From assembly GCF_001506165.1 (NCBI RefSeq), contig NZ_CP011427.1, forward strand, positions 4,249,265-4,313,264: 64,000 nt of DNA. Reading direction: 5' to 3'. Source of the DNA: Pantoea vagans (GTDB taxonomy: Bacteria; Pseudomonadota; Gammaproteobacteria; Enterobacterales; Enterobacteriaceae). The position numbers were made by a program, and so were the translations under genes. Shown in pieces: positions 1-10,510 of this stretch (its first letter is position 1; every line of letters begins with the position of its first letter). Under the pieces are notes generated by a model. The model was not told the origin of the DNA, searched no databases, and saw nothing but the letters and a program-made list of their open reading frames with translations.

Positions 1-256
1 TTGCTGCCCAGTTGAGGATGCGCCACAGTGCGGGAGAGAAAAGGCTCTGATCGTCCAGCACGCTTTCCAGTTGCTTTAGCTGCGTCAGAGGCAGATCGCT
101 GCTTTCTTGAATCTTCACCACAATGCCAATCATTTTGCGATTGCCAAACGGTACGCTCACGCGGCTACCGACCACCGGCTGCGGCGCGTCGATGGGCAGC
201 AGGTAGTCAAACAGGCGAGGCAGCGGAACGGGCAGGGCAACCTGAACAACGGGCAT
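1..256 (-). CDS. priA: Primosomal protein N' (PriA helicase), N-terminal part, cut by window edge
   Basis: The reverse strand from the ATG at 256 reads without a stop to base 1, about 85 residues beginning MPVVQVALPVPLPRLFDYLL. This is the 3'-DNA-end-binding domain at the start of PriA, the superfamily 2 helicase that reloads DnaB at stalled forks; a GSRVSVPFGNR stretch and a KIQESS stretch follow as in E. coli PriA. The helicase domains lie outside the window. priA diverging from rpmE is the standard enteric arrangement. It is partial only because of the window edge. Confidence 0.9.
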   Translation of the reverse strand, partial: MPVVQVALPVPLPRLFDYLLPIDAPQPVVGSRVSVPFGNRKMIGIVVKIQESSDLPLTQLKQLESVLDDQSLFSPALWRILNWAA

Positions 257-334
257 GTCGATCTCTATCCGGTTCTGTCAAAAGGAGAAGTAGTGTACAC
301 GCTCGCTTCAGCAGCGGGTATAGATCGCCGGGAT

Positions 335-363
335 TTGCCTGGTGCGGTCAAATTCTGTATACT
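335..363 (+). promoter_or_regulatory. Predicted sigma-70 promoter of rpmE
   Basis: TTGCCT at 335-340 and TATACT at 358-363 are separated by exactly 17 bases. Transcription would start near 370 and leave a leader of about 108 bases before rpmE, room for leader-level control. Confidence 0.7.
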
Positions 364-478
364 ATGCCGCCTTTGATGAGACGACTCGTCAAAGATACAC
401 TTAATTGTTCAACCGCGTGTGGTGCTGTGCAGGTTCGCCTGGCACGGAGAGCGACACGGCCTTTTATGAGGTTCTCCC

Positions 479-694
479 ATGAAACAAGGTATTCACCCGA
501 AATACGAAGCTGTGACCATCACCTGCTCTTGCGGCAACGTGATCAACACCCGTTCAACCATGACTGGTACCCTGAACCTGGACGTGTGCGGCAAATGCCA
601 CCCGTTCTACACTGGTAAGCAGCGTGTTGTTGATTCTGGTGGTCGTGTTGATCGCTTCAACAAGCGTTTCAGCATCCCAGGCAGCAAGAAATAA
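479..694 (+). CDS. rpmE: 50S ribosomal protein L31, zinc-binding form
   Basis: This 71-residue protein matches L31 in length and sequence. It carries the four zinc-binding cysteines of the C+ paralogue: CSC at residues 16-18 and CGKC at 37-40. L31 sits at the central protuberance of the large subunit and bridges to the head of the small subunit. The zinc-free paralogue YkgM, made under zinc starvation, is not in the window. The gene has its own promoter and is closed by a strong hairpin shared with convergent metJ. In E. coli yiiX lies between rpmE and metJ; it is absent here. Confidence 0.97.
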   Translation: MKQGIHPKYEAVTITCSCGNVINTRSTMTGTLNLDVCGKCHPFYTGKQRVVDSGGRVDRFNKRFSIPGSKK

Positions 695-732
695 GATTAT
701 TTGCCATCGAATCTTCATGATTCGGCAGCAAG

Positions 733-760
733 AAAAAACCCAGCCAAGGCTGGGTTTTTT
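733..760. terminator. Bidirectional terminator between rpmE and metJ
   Basis: A perfectly symmetric hairpin: A-run plus CCCAGCC, a two-base loop, GGCTGGG plus T-run. The stem is GC-rich with six A before and six T after, so it works in both directions. Confidence 0.9.
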
Positions 761-771
761 TGTTTCTGGAC

Positions 772-1089
772 TCAGTATTCCCAGGTATCGGGATCGATGC
801 CCATCTCACGCATGATCTGTTTGGCTTCTTCCGGAATCTCATCACTGCGTTCTTTACGCAGATCAACATCATTTGGCAGAGGCTGCCCGGTGAAAGCATG
901 CAAAAAGGCTTCGCACAGCAATTCGCTGTTAGTGGCATGACGCAGGTTGTTCACCTGACGGCGGGTGCGCTCATCCGTTAAAATTTTCAGCACTTTCAGC
1001 GGGATAGAAACTGTAATTTTCTTGACCTGCTCGCTCTTCTTACCGTGCTCAGCGTAAGGGCTGATATATTCGCCGTTCCATTCAGCCAT
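772..1089 (-). CDS. metJ: Met regulon repressor MetJ
   Basis: The protein has 105 residues, the usual MetJ length, and is almost identical to the enteric family. It is a ribbon-helix-helix repressor: the DNA-contacting strand KKITVSIP lies at residues 23-30 and the following helices ([19 protein letters not shown]) form the dimer. With S-adenosylmethionine as corepressor it binds tandem 8-bp met boxes. Such boxes are visible between metJ and divergent metB, and upstream of metF, so the gene controls itself and its neighbours. Confidence 0.97.
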   Translation of the reverse strand: MAEWNGEYISPYAEHGKKSEQVKKITVSIPLKVLKILTDERTRRQVNNLRHATNSELLCEAFLHAFTGQPLPNDVDLRKERSDEIPEEAKQIMREMGIDPDTWEY

Positions 1090-1276
1090 GGGTTACCTTA
1101 ATCAATAAAAGTTGAATATGGGGAAATCCGTTGATTATGCCCGATTTTTCGATGCCTGACCGCTTAAACTGCCGGTTTTATGCTTAAACATCGCTTTTCA
1201 CAGGAAAGCGCGCTGAACACCAGGCGATGACGCGTAATTTTAGCGGTTATTGATGATTTGCTCAATCTATACGCAA

Positions 1277-1308
1277 AGACATTTAGATGTCCAGATGTAT
1301 TGACGTCT
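1277..1308. promoter_or_regulatory. MetJ operator: four tandem met boxes in the metJ-metB gap
   Basis: Four contiguous 8-bp units related to AGACGTCT: AGACATTT at 1277, AGATGTCC at 1285, AGATGTAT at 1293 and TGACGTCT at 1301. A candidate metB promoter, TTGACG at 1300-1305 with TATCCT at 1322-1327 (spacer 16), has its -35 element inside the last box, so bound MetJ would block it. Confidence 0.9.
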
Positions 1309-1366
1309 ATGCGCTGAATGTTATCCTGTTGCCACTTCTTATTACACTTCAGGAACAGTAAGCACC

Positions 1367-2527
1367 ATGACGCGTAAACAGGCAACCATCGCAGTACGCA
1401 GCGGTTTGAATGATGACGAGCAATATGGCTGCGTTGTCCCCCCGATTCATCTTTCCAGCACCTACAACTTTCTCGATTTCAACGAACCGCGTGCGCATGA
1501 CTACTCACGTCGCGGAAATCCTACGCGTGATGTGGTACAACGCGCGCTGGCCGAGTTGGAAGGTGGTGTGGGCGCGGTATTGACCAATACCGGGATGTCG
1601 GCAATCCATTTGGTGACCACCGTGTTCCTGAAGCCGGGCGACCTGTTGGTGGCCCCACATGACTGTTACGGCGGCAGCTATCGCCTGTTCGACAGCCTGA
1701 GCAAGCGTGGCGCTTATCGCGTCAAATTTGTCGATCAGGGTGATAAAGCAGCACTGGCCGCGGCACTGGCTGAAAAACCGAAGCTGGTGCTGGTCGAAAG
1801 CCCAAGCAACCCGTTGCTGCGCGTGGTGGATATCGCCGGTATTTGCCAGGCGGCGCGTGAAGCTGGTGCCGTCAGCGTGGTGGATAACACCTTCCTGAGC
1901 CCGGCGTTGCAGAACCCGCTGGCATTGGGCGCCGATCTGGTGATCCACTCTTGCACCAAATACCTGAATGGCCACTCCGACGTGGTGGCGGGTGCAGTGA
2001 TTTCTAAAGATCCTGCCGTGGCAACCGAACTGGCCTGGTGGGCGAATAATATTGGTGTAACCGGCGCAGCGTTTGATAGCTACCTGCTGCTGCGCGGTTT
2101 GCGCACGCTGGCACCACGTATGGCGGCCGCACAACGTAATGCGCTGGCAATTGTTGATTACCTGAAGCAACAACCGCTGGTGAAAAAACTGTATCATCCA
2201 TCTCTGCCGGAAAATGCGGGTCATGAGTATGCGGTACGTCAACAGCGTGGCTTTGGTGCGATGCTCAGTTTTGAACTCGACGCTGATGAAGCACGTCTGC
2301 GCCGCTTCTTGAAAGCGCTGCAGCTGTTCACCCTGGCAGAATCGCTGGGTGGCGTAGAGAGTTTGATTTCGCATACCGCGACCATGACGCATGCCGGTAT
2401 GTCTGCGGAAGCGCGTGCCGCAGCGGGAATTTCGGAAACGCTGTTGCGTATTTCTGTCGGAATTGAAGATCACGAAGATTTAATCGCCGATCTGGATAAT
2501 GCCTTCCGGATCGCAGCCGAGGACTAA
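1367..2527 (+). CDS. metB: Cystathionine gamma-synthase
   Basis: 386 residues, the E. coli MetB length. It joins O-succinylhomoserine and cysteine to cystathionine, the first sulfur-transfer step of methionine synthesis. It is a fold-type I PLP enzyme: the cofactor lysine is K198 in the HSCTKYLNGHSD motif, and the PLP-contact YSRRGNPTRD is at residues 46-55. It is divergent from metJ behind four met boxes and is followed after two bases by metL, so the two are one transcript. A 322-codon antisense frame exists inside this gene but has no support as a gene. Confidence 0.97.
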   Translation: MTRKQATIAVRSGLNDDEQYGCVVPPIHLSSTYNFLDFNEPRAHDYSRRGNPTRDVVQRALAELEGGVGAVLTNTGMSAIHLVTTVFLKPGDLLVAPHDCYGGSYRLFDSLSKRGAYRVKFVDQGDKAALAAALAEKPKLVLVESPSNPLLRVVDIAGICQAAREAGAVSVVDNTFLSPALQNPLALGADLVIHSCTKYLNGHSDVVAGAVISKDPAVATELAWWANNIGVTGAAFDSYLLLRGLRTLAPRMAAAQRNALAIVDYLKQQPLVKKLYHPSLPENAGHEYAVRQQRGFGAMLSFELDADEARLRRFLKALQLFTLAESLGGVESLISHTATMTHAGMSAEARAAAGISETLLRISVGIEDHEDLIADLDNAFRIAAED

Positions 2528-2529
2528 GC

Positions 2530-4962
2530 ATGACGATTTCAGCAGGCGCGGGAACGCCGAACAAGCAGTTGCATAAATTTGGTGGCAGTAGCCTGGCCGA
2601 TGCGCGTTGTTATCAGCGTGTTGCCAGCATCATGGCGGATTACAGCCAGCCGGGCGACTTAATGGTGGTCTCTGCCGCAGGCAGTACCACCAATCAGCTG
2701 ATTAGCTGGCTCAAGTTGAGCCAGAGCGATCGCCTATCTGCGCATCAGGTGCAACAAGCTTTACGGCGTTACCACAGCGAGCTGATTGCTGCGCTGCTGC
2801 CTGCTGAATTTGCTGAAACCCTGACGGCTTCGTTTATTCGTGATTTGGAACGTCTTGCGGCACTGCTGGATGGCACCATCACCGATGCGGTCTATGCCGA
2901 AGTCGTCGGTCATGGCGAACTTTGGTCGGCGCGTTTGATGGCCGCGGTACTTAGCCAGCGTGATATTGAAGCGGCCTGGCTGGATGCACGTGACTTCCTG
3001 CGTGCCGAGCGTGCTGCGCAGCCACAGGTGGATGAAGGCAAATCCTGGCCGTTGTTGCAGGCATTGCTGGCACAGCATCCGCATAAACGTCTGGTGGTGA
3101 CCGGCTTTATCAGCCGCAGCGATGCCGGTGAAACCGTGTTGCTGGGCCGTAATGGTTCGGATTACTCGGCCACGCAGATTGGTGCGCTGGCTGGCGTCAG
3201 TCGCGTGACCATCTGGAGTGACGTGGCCGGGGTTTACAGTGCCGATCCACGTAAAGTCTCCGATGCTTGTCTGTTACCGCTGCTGCGTTTAGACGAAGCC
3301 AGCGAACTGGCACGTCTCGCTGCCCCGGTGCTGCATACCCGCACGTTACAGCCAGTCTCAAATAGCGATATCGATTTGCAACTGCGTTGCAGTTACCAGC
3401 CAGAGCAGGGTTCCACGCGCATTGAACGCGTGCTGGCTTCTGGCACCGGCGCGCGTATCGTCACCAGCCATGACGACGTGTGTCTGGTGGAGATTCAGAT
3501 CCCAGACAACCATGACTTTAAAACCCAGCAGAAAGAGATCGATCTGCTGCTGAAGCGGGCGCAACTGCGTCCGTTAGCGATTGGCGTGCATCCTGACCGT
3601 CGGTTGCTGCAACTCTGCTACACCTCAGAAGTGGTGAACAGCGCCTTTAACCTGTTGCAGGACGCCGCGCTGCCGGGTCATCTGCAATTGCGTGATGGCT
3701 TAGCGCTGGTGGCGCTGGTGGGGGCAGGCGTGACGCGCAATCCTCTGCACAGCCATCGTTTCTGGCAGCAAATTAAAGATCAGCCGGTTGAGTTTGTCTG
3801 GCAGTCAGAAGACCATATCAGCATCGTTGCGGTACTGCGTGTCGGCCCAACCCAGCATCTGATTCAGGGACTGCACCAGTCGCTGTTCCGCGCGGAAAAA
3901 CGCATTGGTTTAATGCTGTTCGGCAAAGGCAATATCGGTTCGCGTTGGCTGGAGCTGTTTGCTCGCGAGCAGGAAAGTTTATCGGCGCGGACCGGTTTTG
4001 AATATGTGCTGGCGGGTGTGGTGGACAGTAGCCGCAGCCTGCTGAGCTATGAAGGTCTTGATGCCAGCCGCGCATTGGCTTTCTTTGAAGATGAAGCCGA
4101 AGCGCGCGATGAAGAGTCATTGTTCCTGTGGATGCGCGCCCACCCGTTTGATGATTTAGTGGTGCTGGATGTCACTGCCAGTGCGCCGTTGGCCCAGCAG
4201 TACCTTGATTTTGCCAGTCACGGTTTCCACGTCATCAGTGCAAATAAAGTGGCGGGGGCATCAAGTGGTCAAAGCTGGCGCCAGATCCGTGATGCCTTCG
4301 CGAAAACCGGTCGCCATTGGTTGTATAACGCCACCGTGGGCGCCGGTTTGCCGGTCAACCATACGGTGCGCGATCTGCGTGAAAGCGGTGACAGCATTCT
4401 GGCGATCAGCGGCATTTTCTCCGGTACGCTGTCGTGGCTGTTCCTGCAATTTGATGGCACGGTGCCGTTCAGTGAGCTGGTGGATCAGGCCTGGCAGCAG
4501 GGCTTAACCGAGCCCGATCCACGCGTTGATTTATCGGGTCAGGACGTGATGCGCAAGCTGGTGATTCTGGCGCGTGAAGCCGGTTATGACATTGAGCCAG
4601 ACCAGGTGCGTGTCGAATCGCTGGTGCCAGCGGATTGCGAAGACGAATCTATCGATCACTTTTTCGAGAACGCCGACGATCTTAACGACCAGATGCTGCA
4701 ACGCCTTGAGGCCGCGCAGGAGATGGGGTTAGTTCTGCGCTACGTGGCGCGTTTCGACGCGAATGGCAAAGCGCGCGTTGGTGTTGAGGCGGTGCGTCCT
4801 GAGCATCCGCTCGCCTCGCTGCTGCCGTGTGATAACGTATTTGCCATCGAAAGCCGCTGGTATCGTGATAATCCGCTGGTGATCCGTGGGCCAGGCGCAG
4901 GCCGCGATGTCACGGCGGGCGCACTGCAATCTGATATCAACCGCCTCGCGCAACTGCTGTAA
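2530..4962 (+). CDS. metL: Bifunctional aspartokinase II / homoserine dehydrogenase II
   Basis: 810 residues, exactly the length of E. coli MetL. The N-terminal kinase carries KFGGSSLAD at 16-24 and phosphorylates aspartate; a central ACT-like linker follows; the C-terminal half begins at the Rossmann motif FGKGNIGSRW near residue 460 and reduces aspartate semialdehyde to homoserine. This is the isoenzyme repressed by methionine through MetJ and not feedback-inhibited by threonine or methionine. It starts two bases after metB, so translation is probably coupled. Confidence 0.97.
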   Translation: MTISAGAGTPNKQLHKFGGSSLADARCYQRVASIMADYSQPGDLMVVSAAGSTTNQLISWLKLSQSDRLSAHQVQQALRRYHSELIAALLPAEFAETLTASFIRDLERLAALLDGTITDAVYAEVVGHGELWSARLMAAVLSQRDIEAAWLDARDFLRAERAAQPQVDEGKSWPLLQALLAQHPHKRLVVTGFISRSDAGETVLLGRNGSDYSATQIGALAGVSRVTIWSDVAGVYSADPRKVSDACLLPLLRLDEASELARLAAPVLHTRTLQPVSNSDIDLQLRCSYQPEQGSTRIERVLASGTGARIVTSHDDVCLVEIQIPDNHDFKTQQKEIDLLLKRAQLRPLAIGVHPDRRLLQLCYTSEVVNSAFNLLQDAALPGHLQLRDGLALVALVGAGVTRNPLHSHRFWQQIKDQPVEFVWQSEDHISIVAVLRVGPTQHLIQGLHQSLFRAEKRIGLMLFGKGNIGSRWLELFAREQESLSARTGFEYVLAGVVDSSRSLLSYEGLDASRALAFFEDEAEARDEESLFLWMRAHPFDDLVVLDVTASAPLAQQYLDFASHGFHVISANKVAGASSGQSWRQIRDAFAKTGRHWLYNATVGAGLPVNHTVRDLRESGDSILAISGIFSGTLSWLFLQFDGTVPFSELVDQAWQQGLTEPDPRVDLSGQDVMRKLVILAREAGYDIEPDQVRVESLVPADCEDESIDHFFENADDLNDQMLQRLEAAQEMGLVLRYVARFDANGKARVGVEAVRPEHPLASLLPCDNVFAIESRWYRDNPLVIRGPGAGRDVTAGALQSDINRLAQLL

Positions 4963-4974
4963 TCTTACCTATCC

Positions 4975-5010
4975 TGCAGACGGCGTCCGTCGTCTGCATT
5001 TCCCTCTTTT
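4975..5010 (+). terminator. Putative terminator of metBL
   Basis: TGCAGACG at 4975-4982 pairs with CGTCTGCA at 4991-4998 around an 8-base loop and is followed by a pyrimidine-rich tract ending in TTTT. It lies 12 bases after the metL stop. Confidence 0.6.
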
Positions 5011-5095
5011 CATGAAACTCTTTCACATTGGTTGAATTATTGTCACGCCTGTACATTAATTTTAGGTTGACGCTAACCCCGTAATCGTTCAATTT

Positions 5096-5127
5096 AAGCA
5101 TCTGGACGTCTAAACGTATGGATGTTC
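5096..5127. promoter_or_regulatory. MetJ operator: four tandem met boxes upstream of metF
   Basis: Four consecutive 8-bp units: AAGCATCT (5096), GGACGTCT (5104), AAACGTAT (5112) and GGATGTTC (5120). Their number and head-to-tail spacing match the metJ-metB operator, placing metF under MetJ. A TTGACG at 5067-5072 may be the -35 element; no clear -10 was found. Confidence 0.8.
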
Positions 5128-5155
5128 GGGGGCCGCAAAATAATCGATGTGATGA

Positions 5156-6064
<909 letters not shown>

Positions 6065-6087
6065 TCATCTACAACGGAATCACGAAT

Positions 6088-6114
6088 AAGAGGGCCAATG
6101 GGTCCTCTTTTTTT
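6088..6114 (+). terminator. Terminator of metF
   Basis: AAGAGGGCC at 6088-6096 pairs with GGTCCTCTT at 6101-6109 (one G-T pair, 4-base loop), followed by a run of T. Confidence 0.85.
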
Positions 6115-6135
6115 ATAGGCACTGGCTTACAGAGT

Positions 6136-6238
6136 GAGAAGAGGCGGCAAATGGAGTAAAGCGTCGAGCGCCATGGATGGCGCCCGCCGAGCGATCAGGG
6201 ACGAGACAGCGACTTTACGTAATTTGTCGCCTCTTCTC
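6136..6238. repeat. About 103-bp imperfect palindrome between metF and ppc
   Basis: The left arm starts GAGAAGAGGCGGCAAAT and the right arm ends ATTTGTCGCCTCTTCTC; after a few mismatches the pairing continues through GTAAAG/CTTTAC. The centre holds its own palindrome, GCGCCATGGATGGCGC. It contains no credible reading frame. It resembles the long intergenic palindromes of enterics, but I cannot assign it to a named family from one copy. Confidence 0.7.
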
Positions 6239-6250
6239 GCGACGCCCATG

Positions 6251-6274
6251 AAAAAAGGGGCACATTGGCCCCTT
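6251..6274 (-). terminator. Terminator of ppc
   Basis: On the reverse strand AAGGGGC, a 6-base loop and GCCCCTT are followed by further T. It begins 21 bases after the ppc stop. Confidence 0.85.
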
Positions 6275-6294
6275 CATGATGAGCGTTTTCACCA

Positions 6295-8946
6295 CTAGCC
6301 CGTATTACGCATACCCGCCGCAACACCTGCAATCGTTACCATCAGTGCTTGTTCAACGCGTGCATCTGGCTCATCACCACGATCTTCCTGCGCACGCGCA
6401 CGATGCAGCAATTCAGCCTGCAGCACGTTGAGCGGATCGGTGTAGACGTTACGCAGCGCGATGGACTCGGCAATCCATGGTTGGTCGGCCATCAGATGCG
6501 CATCGTTGGCGATGGTCAACACAGCTTTGATATCCGCTGCCAGCTGATCGCGCAGTTGCTGGCCCAACGACCACAGCGATTTATCCACCAGACGCTGATC
6601 GTAATACTCCGCCAGCCACAAGTCGGCTTTCGAGAACACCATTTCCAGCATACCCAGGCGCGTAGCAAAGAACGGCCATTCGCGGCACATCGCTTCCAGT
6701 TGATCCTGATGGCCTTCATCCATCGCTTTCTGCAGCGCGGCACCCGCACCGAGCCAGGCCGGCAGCATCAGGCGGTTCTGCGTCCAGGCAAAAATCCACG
6801 GAATGGCACGCAGTGACTCCACGCCACCGGTTGGACGACGCTTCGCCGGACGCGAGCCGAGCGGCAGTTTGCCCAGTTCCTGTTCCGGTGTTGCGGAACG
6901 GAAATACGGCACGAAGTCAGGATTTTCACGCACATAGCCACGGTACATCGCGCAGGAGTGCGCTGACAGACCGTTCATGATCTCCTTCCACTCACGCTTT
7001 GGTTCTGGCGGCGGCATCAGGTTGGCTTCCAGAATCGCACCGGTATACAGCGACAGACTAGCGATGGTGACTTCTGGCAAACCGTACTTGAAGCGAATCA
7101 TCTCGCCCTGTTCAGTCACGCGCAGGCCACCTTTCAGGCTGCCCGGCGGTTGCGACAGCAGTGCTGCATGGGCAGGTGCGCCGCCACGGCCGATGGAACC
7201 ACCGCGTCCGTGGAACAGCGTCAGCGTGATGCCGGCCTTCTCACAGGTTTTGATCAGCGCGTCTTGTGCTTCATATTGTGCCCAGCTGGCGGCCATCACG
7301 CCGGCATCTTTTGCCGAGTCGGAATAACCAATCATCACCATCTGTTTGCCGTTGATGAAGCCGCGATACCAGTCGATGTTCAGCAACTGCGTCATCACGT
7401 CATTGGCGTTGTTCAGGTCATCAAGGGTTTCAAACAGCGGCGCAACCGGCATCGCATAAGGAATGCCCGCTTCTTTCAGCAGCAGATGCACGGCCAGCAC
7501 ATCTGACGGCGTTTTTGCCATGGAAATCACGTAGGAAGCGATCGATCCTTCTGGCGCATCGGCCACCACTTTACAGGTGTCCAGCACTTCACGCGTGTTG
7601 TCGCTTGGCTCCCACTGGTGTGGCAGCAGCGGACGTTTGGAATTCAGTTCACGGATCAGGAACGCCTGCTTGTCGGCTTCTGACCAGCTTTCATAATCAC
7701 CCAGACCAAGGTAGCGCGTTACTTCAGCAATCGCCTCAGTATGACGGGTGCTCTCCTGGCGAATATCAATGCGCACTAGCGGTACGCCAAAGCATTTCAC
7801 GCGGCGCAACGTATCCAGCAGTTGGCCATTGGCAATGATGCCCATACCGCACTGTTGCAGCGATTGATAGATAGCGAACAGCGGTTGCCACAGCTGATCG
7901 TTGTTCACCAGCAAATCAGCCGGACGCGGCAGGCGTTCACCTTTCAGACGACGCCCCAGATACGCTTGGGTGGTCATCAGCTGGCCACGGATGCGCTTGA
8001 GGATCATGCGATACGGTTCCAGCGCTTCGGGATCGCCGCACAGCTCACGCACTTCATCGCTGCATTCAGACATCGACAGCTCAGAGATCAGCACACCCAC
8101 ATCGCGCAGGAACAGATCGGCGGCTTTCCATCGGCTCAGTTGCATCGCATGACGGGTGATCGGCGCAGTAACGTTGGGGTTGCCATCGCGGTCGCCACCC
8201 ATCCATGAGGTGAATTTAATTGGGACGAAGTCCACTGGCAGCTTGATGCCAAAAGTCTCTTCGACTTGTTCATTCAGCTCACGCAGGAAAGCCGGCACGC
8301 CTTGCCACAGGCTGTTTTCCACCACTGCAAAGCCCCATTTGGCTTCGTCAATCGGGGTAGGGCGATATTTACGGATTTCATCCGTATGCCAGGCTTGCGC
8401 GACCAGTTGGCGCAAGCGACGCATCACCTGCGTGCGCTCATAATCGGAGATGTCGCTGTGATCGAGTTGCTGCAAGCAGCTATTCACTTCACCCAGCATG
8501 TGAATCAAGGTGCGACGTGTGATTTCGGTTGGGTGCGCAGTTAACACCAGCTCCAGCGACAGCGATTCAATCGCCTGACGGATCGCCGCTTCACTCAGGT
8601 CGCCCTGCTGTTTCAGATGTTCAAAGGTTTTTTTCAGCAGCTCAGGGTTATTCGCCCCCTCGCCGCTGCGGGAAATGGTCTGATACTGTTCAGCCACGTT
8701 GGTCAGGTTCAGGAACTGGCTAAAGGCACGCGCGACGGGCAGCAGCTCGTCGTTAGAGAGGTTTTGCAGCGTGTTCAGCAATTCCTTACGATCGGTGTCA
8801 TTTCCAGCGCGGGATGATTTAGAGAGCTTGCGGATGGTCTCCACACGTTCGAGGATGTTCTCTCCCAGTGCATCCTTTATCGTATCCCCGAGCAGTTTGC
8901 CGAGCATACTGACATTACTTCGCATTGCGGAATATTGTTCGTTCAT
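6295..8946 (-). CDS. ppc: Phosphoenolpyruvate carboxylase
   Basis: 883 residues, identical in length to E. coli Ppc. It carboxylates PEP to oxaloacetate to refill the TCA cycle. The catalytic histidine is H138 in LVLTAHPTE, the second signature [10 protein letters not shown] holds the key lysine near 546, and the glycine-rich loop [12 protein letters not shown] is near 579-590. The protein ends in the conserved RNTG C-terminus, part of the aspartate inhibitor site. It stands alone with its own terminator; argE lies downstream of it on the map in the same direction but is separated by 246 bases. Confidence 0.98.
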   Translation of the reverse strand: MNEQYSAMRSNVSMLGKLLGDTIKDALGENILERVETIRKLSKSSRAGNDTDRKELLNTLQNLSNDELLPVARAFSQFLNLTNVAEQYQTISRSGEGANNPELLKKTFEHLKQQGDLSEAAIRQAIESLSLELVLTAHPTEITRRTLIHMLGEVNSCLQQLDHSDISDYERTQVMRRLRQLVAQAWHTDEIRKYRPTPIDEAKWGFAVVENSLWQGVPAFLRELNEQVEETFGIKLPVDFVPIKFTSWMGGDRDGNPNVTAPITRHAMQLSRWKAADLFLRDVGVLISELSMSECSDEVRELCGDPEALEPYRMILKRIRGQLMTTQAYLGRRLKGERLPRPADLLVNNDQLWQPLFAIYQSLQQCGMGIIANGQLLDTLRRVKCFGVPLVRIDIRQESTRHTEAIAEVTRYLGLGDYESWSEADKQAFLIRELNSKRPLLPHQWEPSDNTREVLDTCKVVADAPEGSIASYVISMAKTPSDVLAVHLLLKEAGIPYAMPVAPLFETLDDLNNANDVMTQLLNIDWYRGFINGKQMVMIGYSDSAKDAGVMAASWAQYEAQDALIKTCEKAGITLTLFHGRGGSIGRGGAPAHAALLSQPPGSLKGGLRVTEQGEMIRFKYGLPEVTIASLSLYTGAILEANLMPPPEPKREWKEIMNGLSAHSCAMYRGYVRENPDFVPYFRSATPEQELGKLPLGSRPAKRRPTGGVESLRAIPWIFAWTQNRLMLPAWLGAGAALQKAMDEGHQDQLEAMCREWPFFATRLGMLEMVFSKADLWLAEYYDQRLVDKSLWSLGQQLRDQLAADIKAVLTIANDAHLMADQPWIAESIALRNVYTDPLNVLQAELLHRARAQEDRGDEPDARVEQALMVTIAGVAAGMRNTG

Positions 8947-9147
8947 TTGACCCTGACACCCTCATCGTCTTAAAAGTACCCTTACACCCAACGGGCATAA
9001 CATCGTCTTTTATCTAGCCACGGTTCTTCCTGTACGTCAATTGACTTAAATTGACGATAATTCGCTGCTAACTACCGGAAATTCATAGAATTAAATTGAG
9101 AGGAAGCGAGATAAGTTATTCTTATTATTAAATCCCGAACAATGACC

Positions 9148-9179
9148 GGGCAATTTGCTGTTTTAACAGTGAATTGCCC
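9148..9179. other. Hairpin in the argE-ppc gap
   Basis: GGGCAATT at 9148-9155 and AATTGCCC at 9172-9179 enclose an inner CTGTT/AACAG stem. It lies 13 bases after the argE stop. There is no T-run, so it is more likely a 3' stabilising structure or Rho-type end than an intrinsic terminator. The rest of 8947-9192 is AT-rich and should hold the ppc promoter. Confidence 0.5.
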
Positions 9180-9192
9180 CATCTATTGTTAA

Positions 9193-10341
9193 TCAGTGGC
9201 AAAAATGCTGTACAACCTGCGTGATAAGCGCATGAGTTGGCTTAATAAATGCGGTATCAATAAATTCATCTGGCTGATGGGCCTGATTGATCGATCCTGG
9301 GCCTAAAACCAATGTTGGGCATAACAACTGGATAAAAGGCGCTTCAGTGCAATAGTTCACCACTTCAGTCGGCACACCCAGCAGTTTCTCAACGACTTTC
9401 ACCAGTTCATGATCGGCAGGGCATTCGTAGCCCGGAATCGGTGGATGCAGTTCGCCTACGGTTAAGCGTCCTGGCCAGCGCTCGCTTACCGGTGCTAAGG
9501 CTTCATTCAGCAAACCGTCGAGATCGCTCAGGGTTAAGCCCGGCAGCGGACGAATATCCATATGTAATTCGCAGCAGGCGCAAATTCGGTTGGCGGCGTC
9601 ACCCCCGTGAATGTGACCAAAGTTCATGGTCGGGTAGGGGATAGCGAAGCCGTCGTGGTTATAACGCGTTTTCAGCGTGTTACGCAGCTGCATCAACTGG
9701 GTAATGGACTCATGCATCAGTTCGATGGCGTTGACACCGCGCGCGGGATCGCTGGAGTGGCCTGACTGGCCCTGAATACGAATCACATTCGACAGGTGAC
9801 CTTTGTGAGCACGTACCGGTTTTAGCGAGGTCGGTTCACCAATAATGGCGCAGTCCGGACGCAGCTGGGTGGATTCCGAAAAATACTTCGCACCGGCCAT
9901 GGTGGTTTCTTCATCGGCGGTCGCAAGGATGTACAGCGGCTTGCTCAGTTTAGTCACGTCAACTTCACGCAACGCATCCAGAATAAAGGCAAAGAAGCCT
10001 TTCATATCCGCCGTACCCAAGCCGTATAACTTGTTGTCGTGTTCAGTCAAGGTAAAGGGATCGCGCGTCCAACGGCCATCATCGTAGGGAACGGTGTCCG
10101 TGTGACCCGCCAGCAGCAGGCCGCCCGCACCTAATCCGCTGCGTGCCAGCATGTTGAATTTATGGCGCGTACCCGGTACCGGTTGTACTTCGACACTGAA
10201 GCCCAGATCGCGGAACCAACCTGCCAGTAAATTGATTAAAGTTTCATTGCTCTGATCGATGGCGCTGTCGGTCGCGCTGATCGATGGTGTGGCAATCAAC
10301 TGGCGGTAGAGTTCGATAAAAGGTGGTAATTTTGTCTTCAC
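9193..10341 (-). CDS. argE: Acetylornithine deacetylase
   Basis: 382 residues, one short of E. coli ArgE. It is an M20-family metallohydrolase that releases ornithine from N-acetylornithine (linear arginine pathway). The zinc ligands and catalytic residues are visible: H80 and D82 in [12 protein letters not shown]112 in GTADMKGF, E144-E145 in [10 protein letters not shown]. It diverges from argC, with two ARG boxes in the shared promoter region. The presence of argE argues for the linear rather than the ArgJ cyclic route. Confidence 0.97.
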   Translation of the reverse strand: MKTKLPPFIELYRQLIATPSISATDSAIDQSNETLINLLAGWFRDLGFSVEVQPVPGTRHKFNMLARSGLGAGGLLLAGHTDTVPYDDGRWTRDPFTLTEHDNKLYGLGTADMKGFFAFILDALREVDVTKLSKPLYILATADEETTMAGAKYFSESTQLRPDCAIIGEPTSLKPVRAHKGHLSNVIRIQGQSGHSSDPARGVNAIELMHESITQLMQLRNTLKTRYNHDGFAIPYPTMNFGHIHGGDAANRICACCELHMDIRPLPGLTLSDLDGLLNEALAPVSERWPGRLTVGELHPPIPGYECPADHELVKVVEKLLGVPTEVVNYCTEAPFIQLLCPTLVLGPGSINQAHQPDEFIDTAFIKPTHALITQVVQHFCH

Positions 10342-10366
10342 TGTTGACGGTCCTTGGGTTAGGATG

Positions 10367-10405
10367 TATCAATATTCATGCATTAATAGTGAATAAAAAT
10401 ACAAT
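10367..10405. promoter_or_regulatory. ArgR operator: two ARG boxes between argE and argC
   Basis: Two 18-bp boxes separated by 3 bp, the spacing used by the ArgR hexamer. The box at 10388-10405, AGTGAATAAAAATACAAT, matches the consensus WNTGAATWWWWATTCANW with one mismatch; the box at 10367-10384 is weaker, with three. The position between divergent argE and argC matches E. coli. Confidence 0.85.
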
Positions 10406-10510
10406 AACGTCGTCTGCATGTGAAGAGAGAAATCTTCTGCAAACGGCATCGTGGGCAACGGGGCAAGGCCGCGACCCGGAATGTGTGACTGTAATAAGGT
10501 ATACAGCCTG

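Noticed and set aside
28-618. 196-codon frame across the priA-rpmE gap
   Set aside because: It runs against priA and overlaps the rpmE promoter and rpmE itself; no family sequence.
1505-2473. 322-codon reverse-strand frame within metB
   Set aside because: It mirrors metB, which is a full-length recognised enzyme. It has no family sequence, no ribosome site and a composition typical of antisense frames in GC-rich codon-biased genes.
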